Origin: Owenia fusiformis
Lineage: Eukaryota; Annelida; Polychaeta; Sabellida; Oweniidae
Assembly: GCA_903813345.2 (NCBI GenBank)
Contig: CAIIXF020000008.1
Span: 8,392,366-8,456,365 of the forward strand
DNA length: 64,000 bases
Reading direction: 5' to 3'
Below the pieces are notes generated by a model. The model was not told the origin of the DNA and did not search any database. It worked only from the letters and a program-made list of their open reading frames with translations. Shown in pieces: positions 1 through 11,000 of the stretch. The translations under genes and the position numbers were made by a program. Every line of letters begins with the position of its first letter. Within the stretch, counting starts at the first letter, position 1.

Positions 1-309
1 GTTATAGCAAAAATCGTGAAATAATGAGTAAAGGCCGCCATTTTTCAAAATGGCTGCCATGTGCTTCGTTAATGTCTACATTTGTAGCTTTATTAATGTC
101 CTTCATAATTTTTTTACATTTAAAACATATTGCTATTACAGTTTTACATATTGCACCTAAATTACTGTAAAATCGGCACTAAAATGGCCGCCATTTTGAA
201 TTGAGTGGCCATTTTGAAAATCGGCTTTCGAGCAGAACTTCTACCCTCATAGGGCACCTGTGTATAAAATATGAACAAAATCTGGCAAAAGGTATTTGAG
301 TTATCGCCC

Positions 310-372
310 GGACAGACGGACGTACGGACGGACGGACGGACGGACGGACGTACGGACGGACGGACGGACGGA
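310..372. repeat. GACG tetranucleotide microsatellite
   Basis: A run of GGAC/GACG units with two GTAC interruptions lies in the VIPAS39 intron at the left edge. Reading frames stay open on both strands across it only because the tetranucleotide lacks stop codons, so the short ORFs there are not genes. The surrounding 1-300 carries several copies of a GCCGCCATTTT-type motif and nothing coding that I recognise. Confidence 0.9.
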
Positions 373-477
373 GGCGTTCCCTATATCCCTCCGAACTTCG
401 TTCGATGGGATAATGATGACTGAGGGCAGGCTTAATATAAAGTCCCTTATATGTTTTCTGAATATAAAATATATTAC

Positions 478-3400
478 CTCTATAGGCAGTTGTCTCTCCA
501 GGAGGGCAATTTGTTCCTCTATGTGTTGAGCATCATGGTTCAAACTTGGGTCTGACTGGAAATGGGCTCTGGAAAATGTAGGATTTGTTTATTCTCTAAA
601 TAACAAGGGATACTGTAAACAATAACATAAATATGATTAACATTACTGTACGTCTAAGTACGTTACAAAACTCACAGAGTCAAGAAATCTGTAGAGTACA
701 TATCAGCCTAACATTTCTTATAATTACTTTGATGGTTTTTGGCTTTACTGATACAATTAATCCAAAAATGTTATTCTGAGATGATTTGTTAACGACAAAT
801 AAATATGTACCTTGAGCATGCTTTTAAGTTCTTTATCTTTGTTTCTTCATTTTGAACTGACACTGCTTGTTTATACTTGATCATCTGAAAAAAAAGATAA
901 TATTACATGTATTTCACTTCATAATAGGCGAGGATCATATGATTAAGGAATATAGACCAAAGAGCAGGAGTAACAAATTCAACATTTCTCCCGGGTATAT
1001 TCGCGAATAGTACCCCTGGTAATACGAGTAATGTGTGACGTCATAACGACGTGCCATAGTAATGGTGGACCCTAAATGAATATTCGAAACATTTTGGTGA
1101 GTTTTCAAGTTTGAATCGTAAGACCTCAGAGCAGGTGTAATATCGTGGAATACACCCCGCAGGGCTAGGTACAAATGTTTTCTGTACCCCGAACGACCAA
1201 AGGAATTGAGTGGTTCGAAAGTTTTTGTGCCTAGCCCTAAGGGGTGTATTCAACGATATTACACCTGCTCTGAGGTCTTACGATTCAAAACTCACCAAAA
1301 TGTTTCGAATATTCATTTAGGGTCCACCATTAGTACGGCACGCCGTTATGACGTCACACATTACTCGTATTACCAGGGGTACTGTTCGTGAATATACCCG
1401 GGAGAAATGTTGACTTTGTTCACATTGAAGATGTGAATACAGTCATGTACGAATGTAGTATTAAACACCAATAAAACATCGAGGATTGGATAAAAATCTG
1501 AATATACTAAAACACTTTTTATTGTCTTTTGGATGCTTTACATATACATGTACATAGCAATGCTAGGATTTCAGATATTACTATAAAAGGCAAAATGTTA
1601 ACTACATTAAGAAAAGGACACTTATATATTATTTCAGTTTTGAAACTATATTCCAAAAATAAAATTATCATAAAATAATAACTCACAGCGGCCTCCTCTG
1701 TTCTGCCAAGCATTCTGAAAGTGAAAATATAATAACATTACACATACAGCAGTCTCTATTTTAATCAACAATACAAAGAGTGAACAGTATCCCATCCTTG
1801 AACAGAATAGACAGTTTTTGGGTTAGAGTCTAAAATGGCCACCTTAACATTTACCCAGAATGCCCAAAACTAATCAATTTGAGATTTTTACACAAAGAGA
1901 CATCCCTTTAACTGAGCCCAAAAATGAAATATAATATTGTTACTGTCCACATGGTTGGAACGTCCATCTGACTCTCGCAAGGACTTAAATTTATATACAT
2001 CACTTAAACTGCCAAAACAACAGTTTGTCTTCTTTAAATTATGAATATGAATTCTTACCCTAATATGTCTACCAGCTCTATGAAGTCATAGTGTTTCTTG
2101 AGGTAGTTAAGATAGTGTTCTATAGCACTGGGTCTCATCATAAGGATCTGGTTGAACATTGAGGGCTTGATGGTTTTCTTCAGGAATAATACTGCCTAAA
2201 TCATGAATATTTGCATCTTAAATTACAAGCTCCTTGACATACATACAATATTCAATTTTCATTCGGTATGAAGAAACTTGTAGCTATTACAAAATAGAAC
2301 TTTACAGTGAATATGACAAGAATGTACTGTACATGTACCAATACAATGATGTTAAAATGATGATTTTGACTTTCAAAAGAAACATAATAGAGCCCAAAGG
2401 TACCAACATCACAAACAAATATTTTGAACTCCATAAAAGCTCTTGAACTATTAAAATGCATAATGGGCTATTTAGGCCACCATGTAAAAAAATCAATTAA
2501 AGAGTACAGAAAAACACAAGACTTATACTTCAATTGTAAGCAACCACTTACAGCTGTTATAGCATTGCCATCATGAAGTTTAATGGCAGCATCAAGTAAC
2601 GCAACCTTATCATCCTTTGATTTGTACATTTCTAGTGAATATTGTTGTCCACATATAATTCTCTTTACAGTCTCGGTGGGTTTTAACACAGTCCATCTGT
2701 CTTCCTTGGCACTCTACAATGAGAAAATTGTTTTATATACAGGGTGGGCCAAAACAGTGAAAGAATTGTTTTATACACAGGGTGGGCCAAAATTATGCAA
2801 AATTTTGGAAGGCCTGGTATTTACTTAAGAATTGCTTTAATATGATAAAAGTTAAAGGACAAGGATTGAAAAGAATGCATATGGCTAAAAAAGTACAAGA
2901 AGAATTCTAAATTGTTTAATTTTCATGATTACTCAAAGCTTCATGTAGAACCTGCTAACAAGGAATGCTCTCTGATATATACGATTACTGAATTATTTGA
3001 TATCTTCAGGGATGTTGATAAGCTTCCTGCAGTATGCTTTCACATAAAATAAAATATCAATATTTAACCCAACTATAATATACTACCTTTAAGGATCGTT
3101 GGAGGAATTTTATCTCAGACTCTAACTTGGCAATGTGTGATGATGTTGGCTTCACCTCTGATGGTTTATGGCTGCTAACAACTGGAAATGGAACTGATAA
3201 TTACATTTTATCATTTTTAAAGGCCCTATGTAAAGTTTAAACCACTCTGGGTTGAAAAAGATGTGATATATAATACCATTTCAAATGTGATAGTGAAATT
3301 ATTATATTATTCAATATGCATGTAAAATGTGATACTAGTATTAGGGAGTTGTTCATTTTTTAACTTTAGGGCGTACAAATATTGTAATACCACACTTTTG

Positions 3401-6400
3401 AAAAATGAGGTTTTTAGTATTTATATAAACAAATATATGACAAAATGAATTTAATTAATCAAACACAGTTAAGCTATTTTTCTGCATTTTGCTACATAAT
3501 TAACAGGATATTAAATGAAAGCATACAAAAAATTTAAAAATCACATGTAATAACTCCATGTAACTCAGTTAATATTATTAGCTTACTTATGAGAAAACAT
3601 TATATAGGCCTATAAAATACATACCATCATCTATTGAAGGCTCTGTAAATCCCTGAATGCCACTACTGTATCCAGAAGATGAACCTGTAAATCAATAAAT
3701 TCAACTCTAAACAAACACACTCAAGTCATCAGGTATGCAATATTAGGAGGGTGATGACTTGTTTAAAATCGACCATCAAGAATAATATGCATCAGCATTC
3801 AACAGTGTATATTTTACAGAAAACTCAACAGAATCAAAATGTTTGGTTATTTGATTATTTCCATTATTTTGAATTATTTATGCAAAATTCACATATGTTT
3901 AATGCATGTATAAAGTTGTCTCTCAAGGGTCCACTGAGTGTAAAATTAAAATTGAATTGAGCTCTTAGGAGTTAGAAATTAGGAGTTAGAGTTAGAAATG
4001 GTCATTCAACCTGTCCCCCAACAAAATCAATTCTGTTCCTCCTCAAATGTTGACATTTAGACACTTTTTGATCTTGTTGCTTCAAAACTGTTGGGAGATC
4101 AGACAGGCCCGTAGCCAGAGGGGGAACTGGGGGAGCGGAAGCTCCCCCCCCTGGCCAGAAATTCTTTCAAAATCATGCAGTTTTTCACCATTTTGAGAAT
4201 TTTTCGCATGATTTTCAGCCAAAATTATGTAAAAGCTCCCCCACCTGGAAAAAAGCTCCCCCTCCTGGTAAAAGCTGGCTACGGGCAAGATATCACCTAC
4301 ACTTGTTATATCAAAGCTATCTGGGATAATAAATTACCTGATTTAAAGCTGGGTCTTGCCTGGGGCTGGGGTGGTGCATTGGTATTTTGATGTGGAATGG
4401 TGATATCACTTATTTTAGGGGAGGGTTGATAGCGAGCAGATCCTGTATAGCCTATAAATAGTTGAATAAAGGTATATATAAATAACTTAAAGGTGACTCA
4501 AGTTTAAATTTGGGGCCACACCTTGACAAGTATTTTTCACCAGATCGTTACAAAGCCATGTCTCTGGTTGAACAGTTATGGTCAGGGGACCATCAGAGGT
4601 GGTGCAATCAAGCATCCGTTCCTTGAGCAGGCAAAGGAAAATATATCATACACAGAGAGTGCAAGGGGATGGATTTTCTATTCAAATTCTGTGATCTGTC
4701 CCGGTGTCTGTAATACTTTGAAATTTGAAATTGGTGAGCAAATAGCTTTAAATATTGAAAGAAAACATGCAATAAATGATGAAATCTTCATAATAATGAA
4801 ACTGGGTTGATGGGTTAAAATAAAACTGGGTAGACGCTTATGAAGCAGATTAAATTCCTAGGGTTTCCTTAAATATCTTTAGGGATAGCTGTAGATGTCA
4901 AGCCCTAGTACTTTCATAATACCATTTGTCTCATCATGCTTTCCAGTGTTGAAGTCGAGATGCTCAGATCCCATTTTTAGTGCACTATCTTCTGATAGTG
5001 CTTCACTGTGTTCTACTGAAGTTTCTTCATCAATGGGTTCCTCCTTAGGTGCATAACCAGCAACATTCTTAGTAGCATCTTTGCACACAAAATAATTATG
5101 ACATCATAAAGATTTTATATTTAACATGAATGAACTGTGAAAAATCATAAACAGGAGAGCGTAGCAAACTCCTCTTTGTTAAGATCTCTTAAAGTCTATA
5201 TCACAGTTTTTACAACATATTAGCACTGTTTCATGTTATATTGAATACATTTAAAAAATATAGACTTTCCACTGACATGGTTTTATATTTACAAGTATTT
5301 ACCTAGCTGCACATTCGAAGGTTTGGGTTTACTGATGGTCTCTCCTGTCCAATCTATGACATCATCATCATCTTCCATTAAGGAACCTTTCATAGAAAAT
5401 GTCAATCGTTTGGCATTCTCCAAATTCTGAAAGCATGAACATGCCAATTAATCTTTTATAGGCCTGAGGATCAAAGGTGTTATTTACAGCCCCCTTTATT
5501 TACATAATGCACTGTTAGGCCCTGTTGTACATACACTGGACAAAATCCAATGGTAGTACCATGATTGTATTCTTATTCAAAATCTAAATAAGAAAAGTTT
5601 CTGATTACATGGGATTGAAGAAAGCATAAAAATGAGGCAAAAAGGTTCACCATTAGGGAAGTGTTCCCAATTACAAGTTCTACTCTAGCTTACAATTTAG
5701 ATAAATTTATAATAATGAAAATATACTGTACCTCTTCATCAAAGTCAAAGCCTCGTATTTTAGATTGGTTCCAATCTCCATCTTCGTCTATACTCTGTAA
5801 AATCGAAATCATTATGACCATTTATATCATAATTTTGTCATCATTATTATTCAATAACATCATTACTGTTATCACAATATTCTCATTTTGTTTTAAGTGA
5901 CTCCTTTTATGATGATCTTGTATTGACCGTCAATAGCAAGTTACTAATACAGCACAGCTGTAATCATTTTTTGTATTGGAAATTAATACTAGGAGGGTCT
6001 GTGTCATCCATGTTGGTAATTGTCGGACATTCAATGCAGACATTCCTTTGTCGGACAATTACTGTACCTACATGGACAACATTGCCTCCCTTTCTAATTC
6101 CTCATTGAGCTGAAGGATGTGTATGGAAGCCCAACTGTTCTGGGCTGCCCAAGTGTTCTGACTCTTGCCCAACTGTTATGACAACCCAAGTGTTCCGAGT
6201 TCACTTATTTTATCATATCTTAAAATTCATGAGGGTCAAAAAATAAAATTTTGCTGGAAAAATGCGAGAATAAAGAAAAATGTTGACCATTTGAAAGTTT
6301 TGACTCAATTTTTAATAATATGGACCCACCCATCTTTTAAATTCCAGACAAATTTTTTCAAAAGGCCCATTTTTCCAAAAATGAGGCATATTCCTGAAAT

Positions 6401-7688
6401 TGAGACCAAGCCTAAATATATTAATATACTAGTAATCTGTCTAATTACTCAGGAGTGTTCCATTGTCCAAAAGCCAAACATCCGGAGATTTGACACTCCT
6501 CAATGGGTACCCTGTTAGTTTATACAGAGACATATAAAACAAAGCCTTTTGTGCATAAGACAGCAAAATTATAACTGGTTTTGTTAACTTAAAGTGTGGA
6601 CCAGAAATAAACCTCAACCATCAAAAGTTGTCACAATGAGCTAAATTCTAAGTTTTGTGTCTCAAACTCTCCCAAGCGGTAGAAAAATAATTTCTGTTCA
6701 GTTTAAGTTGCACAATAAATGAATCCAAAGCTTCATACCTGCAAATGATTGATAAATCCCTACCAAATCAAACAAATGTTTTTATGAATCGCCATGTTTG
6801 TGATCCAAGGAGGATTGACTCCCAGAATGCAACATCAGTAACCTTATTTACTCGTGACAGCTTTCAAAATGGCGGAACAGTATTTTGAAAGGTGGCATGT
6901 GTCATGTTGCATTCTGGGAGCCAATCCACATTGCGGCGTCATCGGGCTCCAAAATCACCTCAACATTTGAAGAGTCGGCGTTAACATGTGAATATCCACT
7001 TCAAATTTTTAAGTTCTTATTTGTCATTATGGACCCAAATTCCACTATATCTGGACTTATTAGGACGGAGAAAATAGAGCACTGAATACACTGAGGAAAG
7101 AATTTATTACATGTGACAGCATGTAATTTTCATAGCTTTTGTAATTCTTTATGTTCCCCACTGTAATTTCAACAGTCATCTCTGTAGAAACCTAAAAGTG
7201 TATTAGAAATTGGAAATCACTGTATCGAGTTTATTTGATAAAATAAGTGAACCCAGAATACGTTGGTGAAGTCTGAGTACTTCGGCAAGAGTCGGAATAC
7301 TTGGGTAGCCCAGAACAGTTGGACCTTCACAGACATGCGATTTCAATAAAATTGTTTTTAAACACAATATCGTGCAAGGTAATACAATTTATTACATAAA
7401 TACTCTCTTTGTATTTCTATAGCGATATTTCACTGGATTTTCCTTGAAGAGAACTCCCTATATCCCAAATGTAAAGATTTAAAAACAAACCCGGAAGTGG
7501 AACAAATATAAAGTTAATTTTAGGAATGTTTTCTCCATAACTCAGTAATTTTCAAAGAGGCAAATGTGGCAATCGGAGATGTCTGAATATTGTTGCTTAT
7601 TGCTTGCTATCAATAATAACATTATCTTGTGAAATTACTGCAAATGACAGATGAAAGTAAATAATTTTCATACCCGCCTGGCTGACAT
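478..7688 (-). CDS. VIPAS39: VIPAS39 / SPE-39 (VPS33B-interacting trafficking protein), 3' end beyond window
   Basis: VIPAS39 partners VPS33B in a HOPS-related complex (CHEVI) used in endosomal/lysosomal trafficking and apical-basolateral polarity. Eleven coding exons read on the minus strand: 7674-7688 (ATG, 15 bp), 5732-5794, 5303-5426, 4923-5078, 3625-3684, 3087-3193, 2552-2713, 2059-2195, 1687-1714 (28 bp), 811-884, 478-568. All have GT/AG borders and phases that join without a stop, giving about 339 codons. Family hallmarks seen: an N-terminal acidic WNQSKIRGF-type motif (exon 2), DDDDVIDWTGE (exon 3), KLHDGNAITAVLFLKKT across the 2552 and 2059 exons, a GRTEEAA segment, and EEQIALLERQLPIE in the last visible exon. 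By comparison with the human protein (about 490 aa), roughly the last third is off the left edge. The exon at 4923-5078 is low-complexity acidic; its donor was chosen by phase. Identity is very secure, single borders slightly less so. Confidence 0.93.
980..1412. repeat. Foldback (palindromic) element, ~433 bp
   Basis: The sequence from 980 to about 1190 is repeated in reverse complement from about 1200 to 1412, starting and ending with CAACATTTCTCCCGGG and its complement. The arms differ by scattered substitutions. It sits in the VIPAS39 intron between exons 811-884 and 1687-1714. Overlapping ORFs on both strands are products of the palindrome. It looks like a non-autonomous DNA transposon; no transposase is present. 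Confidence 0.85.
1832..1880 (-). repeat. Dispersed fragment of the 162-bp repeat family
   Basis: The stretch TAAAATGGCCACCTTAA through CCCAAAACTAATCA is, in reverse complement, the part of the 162-bp unit (array at 27299) reading from the ACTGATTAGTTTTGGGCATTCTGG-like segment to the GGTGGCCATTTT segment. It lies in a VIPAS39 intron as a single copy. Confidence 0.6.
2734..2800. repeat. Short tandem duplication with CAGGGTGGGCCAAAA core
   Basis: Two adjacent copies of about 37 bp, each with CAGGGTGGGCCAAAA and a GAATTGTTTTATA segment, in the VIPAS39 intron just upstream of exon 2552-2713. Too short to classify; the core resembles the end of a mariner-like element. Nothing else is visible in 2714-3086 or 3194-3624. 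Confidence 0.5.
4106..4286. mobile_element. MITE of the GGCCCGTAGCCAG family, copy 1
   Basis: Begins GGCCCGTAGCCAG and ends in the reverse complement (CTGGCTACGGGC), about 180 bp, with internal poly-C/poly-G stretches. Four related copies occur at 13633, 20506, 24322 and 62875. No coding capacity. It lies in the VIPAS39 intron 3685-4922, which otherwise shows nothing supportable. Confidence 0.75.
6121..7331. mobile_element. ~1.2-kb non-autonomous DNA transposon with ~95-bp terminal inverted repeats
   Basis: The left end (GGAAGCCCAACTGTTCTGGGCT followed by a GCCCAAGTGTTCTGACTCTTG segment, to TTCACTTATTTTATCA near 6215) recurs in reverse complement at 7233-7331, so the element has long inverted termini. 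The interior (about 6600-7160) is homologous to a fragment at 8937-9241. It occupies most of VIPAS39 intron 1 (5795-7673). The 117-aa and 66-aa open frames inside show no transposase signature that I recognise. Confidence 0.8.
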
Positions 7689-8009
7689 TTTGTTTTGTTT
7701 TGCAGTACAGCCACCTATCGTCGATAATTCCCGGGGAGTGTCAACTTTCTTGTGATTGAAGTGATAAAGTTTTGTATCTTACTCGTATTTTCACAAAACA
7801 TGATAATTGAAACCAACCAGTTTGTTTTACTAGTTCAATATGTCGATTTCATGACAGGGGATTAGATTTGTTTAAATAAATTTTGATATTTTCGTTCAGT
7901 GTAGAATATCAAATCGAGGGAGACAGAGTTCCGGTCTAAATTTCTTTTTTATTTTCTTGCAACAAATTCAATTCTTCTGCAATCTAGAGCACAATAAAAA
8001 CTCTACACT
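7689..8009. promoter_or_regulatory. Divergent VIPAS39 / SYNJ2BP promoter interval
   Basis: The two start codons (7686-7688 on minus, 8010-8012 on plus) are separated by only 321 bp, which must hold both transcription starts and 5' UTRs. No canonical TATA box is evident in a useful position on either side. Both genes are housekeeping types, for which shared TATA-less promoters are common. Transcription starts cannot be placed from sequence alone. Confidence 0.7.
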
Positions 8010-11000
8010 ATGTCTGATGCTGAAGTTGTAAAAGATGTTCCAGTGGAGATTGAATTAATCAGAGGAGCAAGTGGTAAACGTCATAATTTATTAACTTTTA
8101 ATTTTGTTTCTATTCAATAAAGATACCCCCATAAATATGTAGACTGTATCCTTCGTCTGATTAAATATTCAGACTGTAAGTCACCTATTGTAAAATGTGG
8201 TGTTGAATAAATGTTACAAATAAGTTTGTTAAATGATAAAATGATTACCTTGTAAAGTACTTACAATATTATTTTTTCGTATATTGTCCTCTTACTGAAG
8301 ATATTCATAAAATGTACAGACGCTTCTTGTAGCGAAGCCATTGATTAGGTCAAGCCATTTTGGCAATGCCAATTCTCACGATAAACGAGATTTAGCCAGT
8401 GACGTCAGTCTATTTGTAAACAAATAACACGTGGAGCGGACGGAAGCGTGTTGATAATTCCATTTGTGCGGGAATTTATTAGACTAGATCTAGTCATTTA
8501 TTATCATTATCCCGATTAATTTTCTTCATTTATAGTAAATAGAGCGGAAATATTTATGAAGAAGGCCGAGGTAATCAAGTGGTCATGTGTTGTCAAAGTT
8601 CAAAAAATTTGCATATCTCGTTTGGATCTCGTGAACTCAAACGTCCTTGACATTGATTTCGCGATGTACTTATAAACACGTCCTGAAGTTTTGGTGAGTC
8701 TGAACATTTTATTATTTTATATCAACTTGTACCCGCCTTATACAAATATTTTTGCTTCTAGTTTAAGATGAACATCTCTTCAACATATTCACCAATTTTC
8801 AAGGTGAACATTCTTGTAATAAACGAGAAATTTATGTGCAAAAAATATCACCGCGATTTCCATAGGAAATATATCAATCATAACAGACCGAATATTATAT
8901 TCGGTCTGTTGGATACATACTACATAAATATGAGGTTACAGTGGGGATCATAAAGAATTACAAAAGCTATGAAAATTACATGCTTTCGCACATGTAATAA
9001 ATTCTTACCTCAGTGTATTCAGTGCTCTATTTTCTCTGTCTTAGTAAGTCCAAATATAGTGGAATTTGTGTCCATAATGACAAATAAGAACTATCATATA
9101 AAATAAAAACATTCATTTATTGTGCTACTTTAGTGAACGGGAATTATTTTTCTACCGCTTGGGAGAGTTTGAGACACGAAACTTGGCATTTAGCTCATTG
9201 TGATAACTTGTTAACGTTGAGTTTTATTTTTGTCCCCCACTGTATTTTGAGTTTTTTTTAAATTATTTTTGTCATATCGGAATAGTACTATGATTCTTTG
9301 GGGAAATTGATCAGATGATTTGAATTTGTATTCAAGTCCTAAGAATCAGCAGTTTTCTTACCTTTTTCTCTTCTTCTGCGAAGACGATTCTATTTTAAAT
9401 GTAATGAGCAATCGATTAGTCGAAACAATGCTTTATAATGGTAACAGTTCACACTAATATTTGTCCTTTTGATTTGACATAATTTCCTTCATTTTTGATT
9501 TTTGCGCTCTGCATTGTGGGGGGAGTATGATGGGAAACTTAGCAGAACCAAACAAAATCATCTGTCAAATAATAGCAAAATTAATTGATTATACCTAAAT
9601 CTAGGAAATCAAAGGCCGAATACGGCAAAACGGACAAACCTGAGGTTGAAAGTCCTTTTGATACACCCCTGAAGATAATGATGAATTTACTTTTTTGGAT
9701 TTCATATTTACGCAAAGTTTTTATTTAGATAAATATTATCGCAACGAAAGTGCAGATTGAAAAATTTTGAGAAATGTTTGTTATCCGTACAACTAAATCA
9801 TCATTACAAGAATCAATATAAGATTTTGAGGGCTACTTATGGTAGCATGTTGCAGAAAAACTAAACTCAAGCAAGTGTCAGTCAGATTTCGCGGTGGTCC
9901 GTTTTGCCTGCTATTGCCCAATGAAGTCTGTTGGACCTCACTAAGCAAAGGGCTAGACTATGAACTGATTTGCCAGATGATTGATGGATATACAAGTACA
10001 TACAGTCATCCCATGTAGGGCTATTCGATGCAATATAGTTTCATTGACTCGATACTGTGCACCAACAAAATTCATTGGAAAATTTCAAACCCACTAGTCT
10101 GATTAATCCTGATTTGGTTGTTTACTTTTAAAAAAAGTATCACTGATTATATCCCTCCTCATGCTAATTTTTGCTGATTTCCTTGAAGAATAGACATTCA
10201 TTTTGTACTGAAATTTTTTTAATTCTGCAGTAAATATACATGTATAAGGCACATTTTTGACAAAGGATAATATCAAATATGAGTATAACTGCATTTGAAA
10301 TATTAGTCTGACATTAGGGTGTTTCACTTTTCAATTATATTTCCGGATCAAGACAGAGTTTTGCCCAGTTGGTCTATATGATGAAAATGACTCTGCAATT
10401 TTCAGATGATTATAAACATGGTAGGGAATGGGTGTCAGAAAATGTGGTGGCGTGGGGGGCCTAAACGTCAACGTCCTCTACCAGGAGGCCAACTGGGCAA
10501 AACTCCATCTTGATCCGGAAAAAAAGTCGAAAATTGAAACAGCCTAACTGACATCTATTTTTGGAATTATCACAATTTAGATCGAAAAATGCCAATTACA
10601 TGTAGTTTGAGGTCAATTTTTTCAACTTTCAGTGCTGGGTAAACACACATTTAATTTGAAGTTGTATTGATGTTGAGGTCTGATCTTGTCAGATTGGTTT
10701 ACAGCTAGACTTTTGAACTAACTCTCCCTTGAATTGATTTATGCAGACTCTGTGTATTTTACCAAATAGTTTCCACACCTAATGTCCCCTCTTACGTCTT
10801 TAGGGCACCTAGTTTTCCACGGGCCACCTGAATTTAAAAAGTGCACAATCCTTTTGCAATTGAAACCTCACAATACATTTTCTCAACTAAAAGTGAAGTT
10901 AGATATTTTTCCCCAGTGTAAAGGCACCAAAATTTTCTGTCAGCTTCCAGTTTATCTTATTAATGTATGCAGATAAAAACTTACACCTCTGTTATTCAGC

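Noticed and set aside
296-543. Overlapping Asp/Gly/Arg-rich frames on both strands
   Set aside because: Translation of the GACG microsatellite; the real coding part on minus is the VIPAS39 exon 478-568.
6165-6518. 117-codon plus-strand frame
   Set aside because: Lies inside the 1.2-kb inverted-terminal element in VIPAS39 intron 1 and shows no transposase motif.
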